A stretch of DNA of 26,125 bases from Stramenopiles sp. TOSAG23-3 (lineage: Eukaryota; Sar). Each line of letters starts with the position of its first letter. The first letter of the stretch is position 1. Location of the stretch: assembly GCA_900128585.1 (NCBI GenBank), contig LT642277.1, forward strand, positions 1 to 26,125, given 5' to 3'. The position numbers and the translations under genes were made by a program. Positions 16,641-26,125 of the stretch are shown piece by piece. The notes beneath the pieces are model-generated. The model was given only the letters and a program-made list of their open reading frames with translations. It did not search any database and was not told the DNA's origin.

Positions 16641-18314
16641 ATGTCTTACCATTACACGAACGAAATTTTCAAAGTGGAGAGCGACAAGGTCGTCTACACG
16701 GAAACGGAAATCCAGTCCACCTACCAGTACAACACGACGGAAGTTGTGCGTGGGGAAAGTGGCCAGCCACTAACGGTTCGCCCGAAGACCACCGAGTATG
16801 TGTTCAAAACGGAGCGAAAGGTGCCGAAAACGGGCGTCATGATCGTTGGCCTTGGGGGCAACAACGGGACCACAGTCACTGGCGGACTCTTGGCCCACAA
16901 GCTTGGCCTGAAGTGGAACACCAAGGAGGGCGAACGGACCCCAGACTTCCTGGGCTCCATCACCCAAGCGTCCACGTGCAAGCTCGGGATCGACAACGAG
17001 GGGAACGACATCTTCGTGCCCATGAAGAACATGGTCCCGCTCCTGGAACCACAGAACCTCGTTGTTGGCGGGTGGGACATCTCGTCCATGCCACTCGGTG
17101 ACGCCATGAAGCGCGCCGGCGTCTTCGAGTACGACCTGCAGCGCCAGCTCTATTCCCACATGCAAAAGGTCAAACCTTTGCCGTCCATTTACGTCAAGGA
17201 CTTCATCGCCGCGAACCAGGAGGATCGCGCCGACAACGTCTTGACCGGGTCCAGCCTCGAGCAGATGGAGAAGATCCGCACGGACATCCGCGCCTTTAAG
17301 ACCGAGAACGGCCTCGACAAGGTCATTGTCCTCTGGAGTGCCAACACAGAGCGCTTCGCAGAGCTGATCGACGGCATCAACGACACCGCCGACAACTTGC
17401 TCGCCGCCATCCAGCAGGGCCACTCCGAGGTCGCCCCGTCGACGTTGTTCGCCGTGGCGTCCATCTTGGAACACTGCACCTACATCAACGGCAGCCCGCA
17501 GAACACCTTTGTGCCCGGCTGCGTCGAGCTTGCCGAAAAGCATGACGTCTTCATCGGAGGAGACGACTTCAAAAGCGGCCAGACGAAGATGAAGAGCGTC
17601 TTGGTCGACTTCCTCGTCAGCTCCGGGATAAAACCGGTTAGCATCGTGAGCTACAACCACTTGGGCAACAACGATGGGAAGAACCTGAGCGCCCCGAAGC
17701 AGTTCCGGTCCAAAGAGATCTCCAAAAGCAACGTCGTCGACGACATGGTTGCCAGCAACGGCATCATGTTCGGCCCGGGGGAGCACCCAGACCACACCGT
17801 CGTCATCAAGTACGTCCCGTACGTTGGCGACAGCAAGCGTGCCATGGACGAGTACACGAGCGAGATCTTCATGGGCGGGAAGAACACCATTGCGATGCAC
17901 AACACTTGCGAGGATTCGTTGCTCGCCGCGCCGTTGATCCTGGACCTTATCGTCCTCGGTGAATTCAGCGAACGGCTGGCCTTGAAGGAGAACAAGGAAG
18001 GGGCCGAGTTCGAAAAGATGCACTCCGTACTTTCCCTACTGAGCTTCCTCTTGAAAGCCCCGATGGTACCACGCGGGACCCCAGTCGTCAACGCCTTGTT
18101 CCCACAGCGAGAAGCCATTGCCAACATCATGCGCGCATGCGTTGGCCTGCCCGTTGAGAACTACATGCTTCTTCAAAATCGCACCAAATCGGCCGGGAAA
18201 GTTGCCCTTCAGGTCATGGAGAGGAACGTCCTTGCCCAGAAGCGCAAAGCGGAAGGGTTGGCGGGCGAAGAAAAATCCAACGCGCACATCGACAAGCGCA
18301 TGATCCTGGAGTAA
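16641..18314 (+). CDS. INO1: myo-Inositol-3-phosphate synthase (EC 5.5.1.4)
   Basis: This 557-residue enzyme converts glucose 6-phosphate to 1D-myo-inositol 3-phosphate with bound NAD, the entry step to inositol lipids and phytate. It is full length, slightly longer than the usual 510-530 residues. The NAD-binding loop GLGGNNG is at 70-76, followed by TTVTGG. Other family blocks are [60 protein letters not shown]-like text and the active-site region [18 protein letters not shown]. The start is the ATG at 16641, preceded by an A-rich leader (ACAAAA) with A at -3. The stop is TAA. The gene is intronless and G+C-rich, and its long antisense frame is a codon-bias shadow. It is most likely cytosolic. 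Confidence 0.98.
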   Translation: MSYHYTNEIFKVESDKVVYTETEIQSTYQYNTTEVVRGESGQPLTVRPKTTEYVFKTERKVPKTGVMIVGLGGNNGTTVTGGLLAHKLGLKWNTKEGERTPDFLGSITQASTCKLGIDNEGNDIFVPMKNMVPLLEPQNLVVGGWDISSMPLGDAMKRAGVFEYDLQRQLYSHMQKVKPLPSIYVKDFIAANQEDRADNVLTGSSLEQMEKIRTDIRAFKTENGLDKVIVLWSANTERFAELIDGINDTADNLLAAIQQGHSEVAPSTLFAVASILEHCTYINGSPQNTFVPGCVELAEKHDVFIGGDDFKSGQTKMKSVLVDFLVSSGIKPVSIVSYNHLGNNDGKNLSAPKQFRSKEISKSNVVDDMVASNGIMFGPGEHPDHTVVIKYVPYVGDSKRAMDEYTSEIFMGGKNTIAMHNTCEDSLLAAPLILDLIVLGEFSERLALKENKEGAEFEKMHSVLSLLSFLLKAPMVPRGTPVVNALFPQREAIANIMRACVGLPVENYMLLQNRTKSAGKVALQVMERNVLAQKRKAEGLAGEEKSNAHIDKRMILE

Positions 18315-19266
18315 GAGCCTCGACCCTCGTGCAATTCATTTCTTCAATTGATGCCTTCCATACCAGAGAGAGCAGAGCCGTACGCCCGCCATTATTTTTT
18401 CTAGATCACTGTGCAAGTGCTGCGATACAGTGTCTTTTTAGAATTATCATTGGAGGCGGAACGGCTTTCCTCCATGTGCTTCTTTCTGGGGTTAATGTTT
18501 GAACGATCAATTGAAATCCGCACAACACAATTTTATTTTTTAGTTTATAAAATATAATTAAAAAATAGTTACAGTACATAAAAAAAAAATATTTATTGGT
18601 TTAAAAAGCACTATGAGGAGGAAGCTAAATTTAATTACTTATTATACAGGAAGAAGAAGAAGAAGAAGAAGAAAAAAAAAAGAAAAAAAAAGAAGAAGAA
18701 AAAAAAGAAGAAAGAAAGAAGAAAGAAGACAAAAGAAAGAAGAAGAAGAAAAAAATTAAAATTATTTAAAGACAACAACACCACACCACCACTCTTATTA
18801 ATTTAAATACAACACTCTTATTATATTAGTCTATATAGAGACTGTATTAATATTTTATACAATAACAAATAATTCATCATCATTATATCCTTCTTCTTCC
18901 TCCTTCTTCCCTCATTTCTCTTCTTCTCCTTTTTTATTTATTTCTTTTTTTTTTTTCTTCTTCTTTTTCTTCTTCTGCTTACTGGAATGGCAGCGGCAAC
19001 GGTTTATTTATTATCCATCATTCAATTAGCAAGAATGACTGAAGTGCTATAAATATATTGAACATAGACGCGGAGACTTGTATAACGACAACTGTTCTAC
19101 TAATCGATTAGAAAAAAATAAAGGGAAAGCGTTCCTTTTGTTTTGCTTTGTTTCGTTGAAAATAGGCTCTGGGGGAGGACCGCTTTGTTCGTGCGCGTGG
19201 GCTATCTTGCTTTGGGTATGGTGGTAATTTAGTAGCAACCAACCCGCAAGCGCCAAACGTGGTAAA
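18315..19266. other. Intergenic region with GAA-rich repeat
   Basis: 18315-18500 is probably 3' UTR of the synthase gene. 18500-18640 is AT-rich. 18649-18755 is a GAA/GAAA-rich purine tract. CTT-rich pyrimidine DNA follows at 18890-18980. The last 200 bases before the next gene are mixed. No gene is supported. Confidence 0.65.
18649..18755. repeat. GAA/AAAG-rich purine tract
   Basis: An almost pure purine stretch of AAG, AAAG and A-run units. It is paired at a distance with a CTT-rich pyrimidine block at 18890-18980, giving the same purine-then-pyrimidine order seen at 4201-4326. Confidence 0.8.
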
Positions 19267-22200
19267 ATGGAATGTTTGTACCGTTGTGCAGTTCATTATG
19301 TCGACGAAATGTTCGACTGTAATCCTGCTCGTGGGGGGCAAACCTCGCAGCTGGCCGTTCTGAGTGTTCCTGTGTGCAGGCACCACCCTGTTTTACGGTG
19401 CGTTGTAGCCTCAAGATACATAGAGCGCCACCGCACCGTTCAGAAATCAAACACGGCCGTGAGCGGCACAACCTCCACTACCGCCAAGCGATGCAGCCGC
19501 GTGGGGCTGGAGATACTGCTATTTTTGCTGGAATCAATGGGGGCCATTGAGCTAGACGACGCATCAATTGTCCGTATTATTGAGTCGTTGACAGCCGATG
19601 ATTTCTCCGTCCTGTTCGCGGACTTTACGGGTTATGTCAAGCGGCACGGACATAGTGAGCGGTTTTACTTGTGCTACCTGTTACTTTTGCATGCATACTT
19701 GGACGCAATTGCGATCCCGCTGTTGGCAAACATGGATAGTCGTGATGGAGGCAACGTGGCAGTTGTATTTTTAAAGCAATTGCTCTTTTCATGCCCAGAA
19801 TTTAAACGCGTTCGTGTGCATTCAAATCTAACTATTGTTGCCGGCGTTGTCTGGGTAAAATTAGAACGATTCTTTTCCAGAACAATGCACCGTTTGCATT
19901 TAGAAATGCCAAACTCTGCGACAAATCTAGGTCATGCGGGGGCTGATTTTATCGACACCCGCGATGATTTGTTAAGTTTCCTGTCATCGCTGTGCAAAGA
20001 TTTGAAAATGTACTATTTAGATTCGACCCCGTACCCTTCGTTTCACCACCTTCGTTCCAAGGTACTGGAGCCGGTGAGGGTTTCTTTCGAGGGCAGGTTA
20101 AATGAACGGGGTTTTTTAGAAAATGTTTTTGGCTGCCTCCGCAGCAATCGGGAAGCCGGCGCGCCTCTTTCCACTCCCAACGTTCTTTTCAAGCTTGCAA
20201 CAGTCCACAAAATCCCGATGGAAACTGTTTTAACGTTGTTTCCGTATTGGAAAGTCCAGCAAATCGTGCAAGGCGCGAAAGTCTTGTGTCAGTCCACCCT
20301 GGCGACCGATCCAGACATTGGCGCAGATGGGTTTTTAGAGCTGCTCGAATGCGTGGTGAAGTACTCTCCGTTTCGCGATTTGGGACGCGAGGCGAAGATA
20401 AATTTAATTTGCGAATGCATAAAGCTCGCGTGCATTTTTGACATATGTTCTACCGATGCCTTGTTCCAAAAGCTTTCTTTAGCCAGAGAGCATTCCGAAA
20501 GGTTCCCTTGTACAACATGCGATGAGTGGGAATGCTTCGGTGGTGCCGTGTCCGTCGTTCTTTGGGGCATGGCAAATAATGTGGTTCTGGATTTTGATTG
20601 GGGCGATATGGACATTTTGGACCGCATACTGGATTCGTTGGACAACTCCCTCGGTGAACAGTTTTGTAGTTTCCTGCGTAATGGCCTGTACGAATCGTTC
20701 GCGACCCTGTGGAACAATAAAAAACTAGACAACTTGGCGGTGCCAGTTGCCGCATGCAATTGCTTCAGAAGCAAGCGCCTACGGACAACTAGCAAGGCCA
20801 AGGACGAACCCGCATTGGCCAAGGATGATGCGAACCACAACGCAGATGCTTTTCAAGGCCCCGCGCAAGACAACATACCCACCGGAGAACAGTTGCTCGA
20901 AATTTATAGCAGCGGGTCGGCGTCGAAGGCAAAAATATTCTACAGCACGCTTTCGCTCGGCGAGGGAAGATCTGCGCAGGGTCTGCTGCGGGAAATGGCG
21001 AAGAAAACATCCCCAAACAGAGTCGACGCCATTCGGCTTCTTAATCAATTTCTTATTTGGGGTGTTAATGGCGCAGGGGTGCTGAAAGCACGGTTTGTGG
21101 AGATGTCGGTTGAAGATGTTCTGTATGCGGCGCAAAGGGAGCGATTGGCCGAATTTTTGGACGACTTTCTACATGACGCGATCCCCAACATGCAAAATTT
21201 CACAGAAGCCCTGTTCCGGGCAGCTCTGGAGAGCCAACATTTGAACGTTTTGAAGGACATATGTGGAGCATTCGCAAATTACGACCATTTCCTTGCGAAA
21301 GATTCGTTACTGACTGCAGCCCGAAAGATTTTGGTCAGATTTGGAGGAACAAACGGGCAAATGCCGTTGACACAATCGCGGTCAGTGCACCAGGTCGCGT
21401 TTGCGCTTTTCAGAGTATTTGCGAGCTTGCCCGACGCGAGTGACCTTTTCCCTCGGCTGTTTGATAGAAGTGTGTGCGAGGCGGTGCCCTGTTCGAGCAA
21501 TTCAATGTCATGTTTGGTGGTGCAGGGGGTTATCTTCCTGGCAGAGCGGGTAAAATCAAATTTTTTCGTTTCTTTAAAGGTGTTGCAGGCGCGTTTGGTA
21601 TGGATAGCCTCTCACGTTCCCGAGGTTACGCGTACACACCGGTGGTTGAAGTTGTGGAAATTGTTTTCAAGTTCATCGAAAATGGATTCTTGGCCTTCCC
21701 GCCAACAGTTTTTAACCGGAGAGAATCGGTTTATTTGGGAAAATTCCTGGGCATCCGTGTTTTCTGCTGGCTACGAAGCGAGCATCTACGAAGGGGTACG
21801 CCTGAGCTGCACTGTCCCAAGGCGATGCTCGGGTGTGACCGGTCAAGAGTTGAACATTCAGCACATACACCGTGCCGGCGCGTATCATGTCGCCGTTCCA
21901 ACGATTTGCCTATTTGCCTATTGGGAACAAGAGAACAGGGGTGGGGGGAGCGATGTTGCTAGAGCGGAGAACATATGGGACAGTTTTGTAGATAAACTTG
22001 AAAAGACCGAAACGGTTTGCGCTCAGGAACTGTTTGTAGCAACTGTCGTCGCTTTGTCAAAATCCATGCTCGGAGATGAGGATCAGGAGGTTCGAGCAGC
22101 ACCGTTGTCTCTATATCTTTTGAAGTGCAATTTTCAAAAACTAGAACCAACGAACAGGGTCATGTTATTGCTGGAAGTTTTAGTTGCAATGAATTCAGAA

Positions 22201-22827
22201 CTTACCGTTTCCACAAGGGCCAAGTTTGTGAATCTGAATACTTTCGGCAAGGCGCTATCGAGCGTCTTGCGGAGTCTTGGGGGGATCAGTCCATTTTTGA
22301 CCCAGGACATTTTATCCAGGCCCAGTGCAACCTGCACAACTGCATCCAGCGTGGCCTCGAAGCTTTGTTCGTTGTTCAGAAAGTCGAAAAGGGATATATT
22401 TTGCCAAGACAACTCTTTGCTGCAGATGTTGCTGCAGACCATTGCCAAACTCGATAGACTAGAGATCAGTTCATCCCCCCGGCTTGGTGCTACGACACGA
22501 AAGACCTGCGCTTACAGAGAATTCCACAAAACGTTACTGAATCGTGGTGAGTTGTGGGAGAATGTAGACCGACTATGTCCCCAAATCCTAAAGAGTGAAT
22601 TGGACGAAAATGGGTTCGACGACATGAAGAAAACAAAACAATTCTTCGACCTCGTACTTTTCGATTTTAAACCCAAAGATAGCAAAACCAACGGTACGAC
22701 GAACCCTGGCGGAACATCGCAACAAGCTCAGCCGACCTTTGACGTTTACGAGGATGAACCAAGTTCATATTCTAGTAGGAAAATATTTAAAGATAAGAAG
22801 AGTGCCAAGCGCAAGCGAAAACGATAA
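19267..22827 (+). CDS. Large helical orphan protein with basic C-terminal tail
   Basis: This 1186-residue protein is encoded by one frame. I do not recognise a domain with confidence. From about residue 75 it reads as repeated amphipathic helices with many Leu and Phe (for example VGLEILLFLLESMGAIELDD), like a HEAT/ARM-type scaffold. A low-complexity polar stretch near 510-545 splits the chain. The C-terminus is disordered, with a Gly/Thr/Gln-rich stretch, an acidic patch and a final KKSAKRKRKR that looks like a nuclear or nucleolar signal. The size, helical build and basic tail recall nucleolar ribosome-assembly proteins such as Urb2/Npa2, but that is only a guess. The start is the ATG at 19267; residues 1-70 are less regular, so a later start or upstream splicing is possible. 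The stop is TAA. Confidence 0.8.
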   Translation: MECLYRCAVHYVDEMFDCNPARGGQTSQLAVLSVPVCRHHPVLRCVVASRYIERHRTVQKSNTAVSGTTSTTAKRCSRVGLEILLFLLESMGAIELDDASIVRIIESLTADDFSVLFADFTGYVKRHGHSERFYLCYLLLLHAYLDAIAIPLLANMDSRDGGNVAVVFLKQLLFSCPEFKRVRVHSNLTIVAGVVWVKLERFFSRTMHRLHLEMPNSATNLGHAGADFIDTRDDLLSFLSSLCKDLKMYYLDSTPYPSFHHLRSKVLEPVRVSFEGRLNERGFLENVFGCLRSNREAGAPLSTPNVLFKLATVHKIPMETVLTLFPYWKVQQIVQGAKVLCQSTLATDPDIGADGFLELLECVVKYSPFRDLGREAKINLICECIKLACIFDICSTDALFQKLSLAREHSERFPCTTCDEWECFGGAVSVVLWGMANNVVLDFDWGDMDILDRILDSLDNSLGEQFCSFLRNGLYESFATLWNNKKLDNLAVPVAACNCFRSKRLRTTSKAKDEPALAKDDANHNADAFQGPAQDNIPTGEQLLEIYSSGSASKAKIFYSTLSLGEGRSAQGLLREMAKKTSPNRVDAIRLLNQFLIWGVNGAGVLKARFVEMSVEDVLYAAQRERLAEFLDDFLHDAIPNMQNFTEALFRAALESQHLNVLKDICGAFANYDHFLAKDSLLTAARKILVRFGGTNGQMPLTQSRSVHQVAFALFRVFASLPDASDLFPRLFDRSVCEAVPCSSNSMSCLVVQGVIFLAERVKSNFFVSLKVLQARLVWIASHVPEVTRTHRWLKLWKLFSSSSKMDSWPSRQQFLTGENRFIWENSWASVFSAGYEASIYEGVRLSCTVPRRCSGVTGQELNIQHIHRAGAYHVAVPTICLFAYWEQENRGGGSDVARAENIWDSFVDKLEKTETVCAQELFVATVVALSKSMLGDEDQEVRAAPLSLYLLKCNFQKLEPTNRVMLLLEVLVAMNSELTVSTRAKFVNLNTFGKALSSVLRSLGGISPFLTQDILSRPSATCTTASSVASKLCSLFRKSKRDIFCQDNSLLQMLLQTIAKLDRLEISSSPRLGATTRKTCAYREFHKTLLNRGELWENVDRLCPQILKSELDENGFDDMKKTKQFFDLVLFDFKPKDSKTNGTTNPGGTSQQAQPTFDVYEDEPSSYSSRKIFKDKKSAKRKRKR

Positions 22828-23164
22828 AACATGAGAGAGAGTAAAAGATTCTTACTGGCATATAAAGTGTATACTTCGTATCATAAGAATTAAAAACAAA
22901 AAATTGGCTGTTATTTAAGTATGAAAATTAAAATTTATCGTCTTCGTATTATACACATAAGAATTGACACCAATAATCATTTGTTTTAAAAAAGCAAAAT
23001 AGGATTTTTTAAGTAAACGTAAATAATAATAAAAACAATTCCTTCGTTTAATAAAAAAGTTCCTTCGTATAATAAATTTTATATCATATAAATTTCAATT
23101 ATTGATCTTCTTGCGCCCGACGGTCCCTTTTTCTGCCCCTCCGGAGCAGTCCTTTTCTTACATT
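22828..23164. other. Convergent 3'-3' intergenic region with dispersed repeat
   Basis: AT-rich spacer between the large orphan (+) and the MARVEL-like gene (-). It carries AAAAGATTCTT at 22843-22853 and a TTGGCTGTTA-bearing segment at 22890-22913, both shared with the convergent spacer at 2814-3251. A short direct repeat, TTCCTTCGT followed by TTAATAA or ATAATAA, occurs at 23039 and 23061. No gene is seen. Confidence 0.7.
22890..22913 (+). repeat. Dispersed repeat copy with TTGGCTGTTA core
   Basis: These 24 bases match 3119-3143 with a single-base gap. The orientation relative to the upstream + strand gene is the same at both sites. Confidence 0.7.
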
Positions 23165-23854
23165 TTACAAATCGACCTGATCACTGTCCGTTTGGATCTC
23201 ATTGTACGCCAAATTATAGGGCTGGTACGAAGTATCGACATTAGCATAATATTCATTTCCCAAACCATCGCCTTTAATTTCTTGGCTGAACGAGAACATC
23301 CCTTTAAAGAGAAAGGCCAATGCGCTTAAAAAAGAAAAGGCGCAGGCCACACCAAGCGCGCCCCCATCTTTGGAGGTAATGAGGGGCGGCTGGCGCCCTG
23401 GGTCAGTACGAGAACAGCCCGTTGCCTTGATCGTGCCGTCTTCCAGTTTAAGGCATAGGCATGGGCCGCCCCCGTCCGCTGGTGCCTTCATTCCTGGCAT
23501 TAGACAATTTTTTGAGGTAATGGAGGAAGCCATAGAAATCGCAGACGCGAACAAAATGAACGCAATTAGAAACTCGATGCGTGCAAGCGTGGAGTACTTG
23601 AACCGGGGCACTAAATGAGCCTCGTATAAACTATCTTTTGCAAACATGTGAAAAAGGGATACGAGCATGTAAACCCAGGCACAAACCGACAGCCACACTG
23701 ACAAACAAAGCGCAGCCCAATAACAGTACTGATTAACGCTCGAAATGCAACCAAAAACAATGGGAAGTGTTATGCAAATGCCAGCGACCGCGAACTGCTC
23801 CATTTCCGCGTGCTCCCTCGCCCAGGTTTTGATAAAAGAATTGTAACCACTCAT
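23165..23854 (-). CDS. Four-helix membrane protein, MARVEL/synaptogyrin-like
   Basis: This 229-residue protein has four hydrophobic segments at about 20-40, 44-68, 91-112 and 164-186, with both termini probably cytosolic. The loop between helices 3 and 4 is about 50 residues, rich in Gly and Pro, with cysteines at 117, 132, 134 and 147 that could form disulphides. The cytosolic tail is polar and tyrosine-rich (EYYANV, YQPYNLAY), resembling trafficking signals. This topology fits MARVEL-type proteins such as synaptogyrin/synaptophysin, which act in vesicle membranes; sequence similarity is weak, so the assignment rests on layout. The ATG at 23854 is used because the upstream open frame begins with GTG. 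The start is about 1.6 residue-turns before helix 1 material. The stop is TAA. Confidence 0.7.
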   Translation of the reverse strand: MSGYNSFIKTWAREHAEMEQFAVAGICITLPIVFGCISSVNQYCYWAALCLSVWLSVCAWVYMLVSLFHMFAKDSLYEAHLVPRFKYSTLARIEFLIAFILFASAISMASSITSKNCLMPGMKAPADGGGPCLCLKLEDGTIKATGCSRTDPGRQPPLITSKDGGALGVACAFSFLSALAFLFKGMFSFSQEIKGDGLGNEYYANVDTSYQPYNLAYNEIQTDSDQVDL

Positions 23855-24447
23855 TGGTAGAAATATGCCCAACGAAAATACTATCGACACTGTGCGTTGG
23901 GGGGTCCGTAGGGTCTATATTTAAATAAACGCAACTGATAATTCTCTTTTAAATTAACATTTCAGATAATAATTTCTTTCTTATTCTCTTATGGTGAGTG
24001 AAGATTTATTACACAACAAACATTACTTTTTATGTACTATATAGTACCAAAAAAAATAATAATGGCCGCCGCCCGCCACCAACAACAAATTCAATTTTTT
24101 AATAAAATAAAAAAAAAATATAAATCTCCTCCTTCTTCTTCTTCTCCTTCTCTTCTTCTCTTCTCTTCATTCATCATCCTATTATTGGACCTTGCCTTCG
24201 TCATCATGATGATGGTGTCGTCGTTGGTGGTCCAACAATCTAAAAAAATTCAAAATAATAAATAAAGAAAATCCCTGTAGTTTCTTCTTTCTGTAGTACT
24301 TATCTAGTGCTATGATCGTATACAATATTACATTTGATAGATTAAAACCCTACTTCGGTCGATCGATCTCACATATCACATTAGAATATGCTTCTCTATT
24401 CTTTTTGCAACAAAATATATTTGATTGGATCACCAGGCGCGTATGGT
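23855..24447. other. Intergenic region between two - strand genes
   Basis: It lies between the 5' end of the MARVEL-like gene and the 3' end of THOC1. It is AT-rich with a CTT/TCT run at 24127-24170. Open frames here lack protein-like features. Nothing further is seen. Confidence 0.6.
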
Positions 24448-26125
24448 TCAGGATTCCATTTCCACGTCACCATCGCCCGTTCCATCTGCAGGGTTACTGT
24501 TGGCATCGACGGTGTTCTCTTCTTCGTCGCCCCCCTCAGGCCCTTCAAGATTCTGGGCCTTGGTTTCCTCCTCTTCGGTTGTTTTTTCTTCGATAAGCCC
24601 GAGTTTCACCGCGGCCGTAACAATGCTCCCGTCCGTGACGTACTGGAGTAAATCGACGTTGTTCGCGGCAGTGACCCGGAGTATTTTCCAGCACTTGACT
24701 TTGTCGTGCTTCGGGTGGTACTGGTCTTCTATCTCGTTGATGGGGTCCTCGGCATCCACCACGGGCTCGTACCATTTGTTGATGCTGGTGTCGGGGGCTT
24801 CATTTTGGCGGAGAAGGTCAAAGTTACCATCTCTCTCCTTCCACAGCTTCATCAGCCCTGGCTGTACAGTTAGGCCTGATTTTGCACGTCGTTGGGATAT
24901 TTGGTCCTTGGATCCTTTTGCAGATGCCTTCGCCTTTGCGTCTTTGAGGGCAACCAACAATTGTCTTCGCCCCTTTTGATCCTCTTCTTTCTGCCCTTCC
25001 GGGGCCTCCCTTTCGTACGGTGGGCAAGCGCAGTCTTTCCACGTCTTCCACGAGCGGACACTTCGCAGCGAGTGAAGCACCCCGTCCTTAAATCTTTTTC
25101 CGTCTGGGCCACTGTTCGATAGCAAGTCCAAGGTTCGGGTCCTGAGTTTTTTCATTGCACTCATGACCTCTGCGCCAACGGAGTTTTTTATGTCCTCAAA
25201 TACGATCAGCGTTTGGCACAGCACGTGCCTCCGGACTTCGGGGTCTATCAGCTGCAGACGGAACAGGCGCGCCGTGGTCAGATACTTTGCACAGTAAAAG
25301 TCGCCGACGCTTTCCGTGGACTTGTCCGTCCTGCTTTTCACCAGTGGGTGATTCTCAAACAGGGAGAGCACACGTTCCAATTTTTGCATGAATTCGCTTT
25401 GCAGGGCTTCTTTGGTTTTTTTCTCACGGTCCGCACCGTCGTCTATCATATTTCTTGGGTCCCGGAAGAAATCTTGTTGGAGGGACCAGAACGCCTTGTA
25501 CACGTCGTAATCTATCGTCTTCTTTGACGAAGCAACGGCGGCGCCGTTTCCCGCATCGCCCTGAAGGTCGCTCTTCTCCCCGTTTTCCGCAAACACGTCC
25601 ACGTTAATATCGCTTTCAAACACGGATTTCTCGTCGAAAATGGTCACGTTCTCCGTGTTGCGGTCTTTACGAATGTTCACGCCACTCCTGTCCGACAGCG
25701 GGAAGGCGTACGCAATGAACAACGAGATGCGCCCGCAGAATGCGGCATTTTGCGTCGTCGACAGACGCTTTAAGAGGCAGTTGGAAAGACGGAGGAGCCA
25801 CAGCTTGCTGGACGGGTTTTTTTTCGTATCGGAAGGCACGAAGCTCGCGTCTGCCATTGTATGAGACAAGGACTCGACCAAGCCCCATATCTCCTCGCAG
25901 ACGGTGATCGGTTGCGCCTCCAACACATCGTCCAAAATCATAAACGGGGCTTGCTTCGAAATTTTAGATTCTAACGCTAACTTCATTGCCAATGCCAGGA
26001 TTCCAGGGAGCCAAGACATGACCGGTCGGTTGTCGGCATTCCCAGGTCCTTCGGTTTTCTGCCCAGTCTTTCTCCGTTTTGGGTTCGGGGGCTGCGACCT
26101 GCCAGTGCTATTCGATCCCTCTCCC
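24448..26125 (-). CDS. THOC1: THO complex subunit 1 (THOC1/Hpr1), 5' part outside the window
   Basis: THOC1 is a core subunit of the nuclear THO complex, which couples transcription to mRNA export as part of TREX. The match is strong: LLKRLSTTQNAAFCGRI, then FPLSDRSGVN and NVTIFDE, then IDYDVYKAFWSLQQDFFRDP follow the same order and spacing as animal THOC1. Later blocks include YCAKYLTTARLFRLQL, LLSNSGPDGKRF and WKTWKDCACPP. The frame is open without a stop through the window edge (35 codons above the first ATG at 26019, including PKRRK). The aligned N-terminal part of THOC1 would lie there, so the true start is probably outside. The C-terminus is an acidic tail ending DVEMES; the death domain found in vertebrate THOC1 is absent. 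No intron is visible. The stop is TGA. Confidence 0.93.
   Translation of the reverse strand, partial: GEGSNSTGRSQPPNPKRRKTGQKTEGPGNADNRPVMSWLPGILALAMKLALESKISKQAPFMILDDVLEAQPITVCEEIWGLVESLSHTMADASFVPSDTKKNPSSKLWLLRLSNCLLKRLSTTQNAAFCGRISLFIAYAFPLSDRSGVNIRKDRNTENVTIFDEKSVFESDINVDVFAENGEKSDLQGDAGNGAAVASSKKTIDYDVYKAFWSLQQDFFRDPRNMIDDGADREKKTKEALQSEFMQKLERVLSLFENHPLVKSRTDKSTESVGDFYCAKYLTTARLFRLQLIDPEVRRHVLCQTLIVFEDIKNSVGAEVMSAMKKLRTRTLDLLSNSGPDGKRFKDGVLHSLRSVRSWKTWKDCACPPYEREAPEGQKEEDQKGRRQLLVALKDAKAKASAKGSKDQISQRRAKSGLTVQPGLMKLWKERDGNFDLLRQNEAPDTSINKWYEPVVDAEDPINEIEDQYHPKHDKVKCWKILRVTAANNVDLLQYVTDGSIVTAAVKLGLIEEKTTEEEETKAQNLEGPEGGDEEENTVDANSNPADGTGDGDVEMES

Noticed and set aside
16770-18023. 417-codon antisense frame inside the inositol phosphate synthase gene
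   Set aside because: It is a shadow of G+C-rich third codon positions; the sense strand encodes a complete, unmistakable enzyme.

Overview
The window looks like nuclear DNA of a unicellular eukaryote (protist or alga) with an intron-poor genome. The recognisable proteins are eukaryotic: a mitochondrial carrier, a DHHC-type S-acyltransferase, a START-domain protein, a POT transporter, a fukutin/LicD-type Golgi protein, myo-inositol-3-phosphate synthase, a four-helix MARVEL/synaptogyrin-like protein and the THO subunit THOC1. Nearly all are single uninterrupted reading frames, even those over 500 codons. Genes lie on both strands without operon spacing. Coding DNA is clearly richer in G+C than the spacers, which are AT-rich and full of CTT/GAA and CTTT/GAAA microsatellites. 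The lineage cannot be named from this sequence alone.

Layout. 23-892 (-) UCP/dicarboxylate-like mitochondrial carrier; 1788-2813 (+) divergent DHYC S-acyltransferase; 3252-3995 (-) class I methyltransferase; 4809-5981 (+) Cys-rich orphan; 6430-7117 (+) small two-helix membrane protein, probably with one intron; 7679-8374 (-) START-domain protein with an acylation-type N-terminus; 9015-9902 (-) broken or intron-split orphan; 10118-11683 (-) POT/PTR transporter; 12518-13348 (+) LicD-family type II membrane protein; 13808-15166 (+) TPR plus GT-A glycosyltransferase; 16641-18314 (+) myo-inositol-3-phosphate synthase; 19267-22827 (+) 1186-residue helical orphan with a basic tail; 23165-23854 (-) four-helix MARVEL-like protein; 24448 to window end (-) THOC1, cut at its 5' side by the window edge.

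The genes do not form one pathway. Loose themes are lipid and membrane work (inositol phosphate synthase, START protein, S-acyltransferase, acylated N-termini on two soluble proteins) and glycan work (adjacent LicD-type and TPR-glycosyltransferase genes). No CRISPR array, phage, transposase, rRNA or convincing tRNA was seen.

The points most worth a second look are: an S-acyltransferase that has lost seven of the eight usual zinc ligands but keeps D-H-x-C; a dispersed spacer repeat family that includes a perfect 31-bp foldback and recurs near 3' gene ends; a gene at 9015-9902 with a frame change and an in-frame TGA; and two reading-frame breaks that short introns could explain. I found no clear new multi-gene system.
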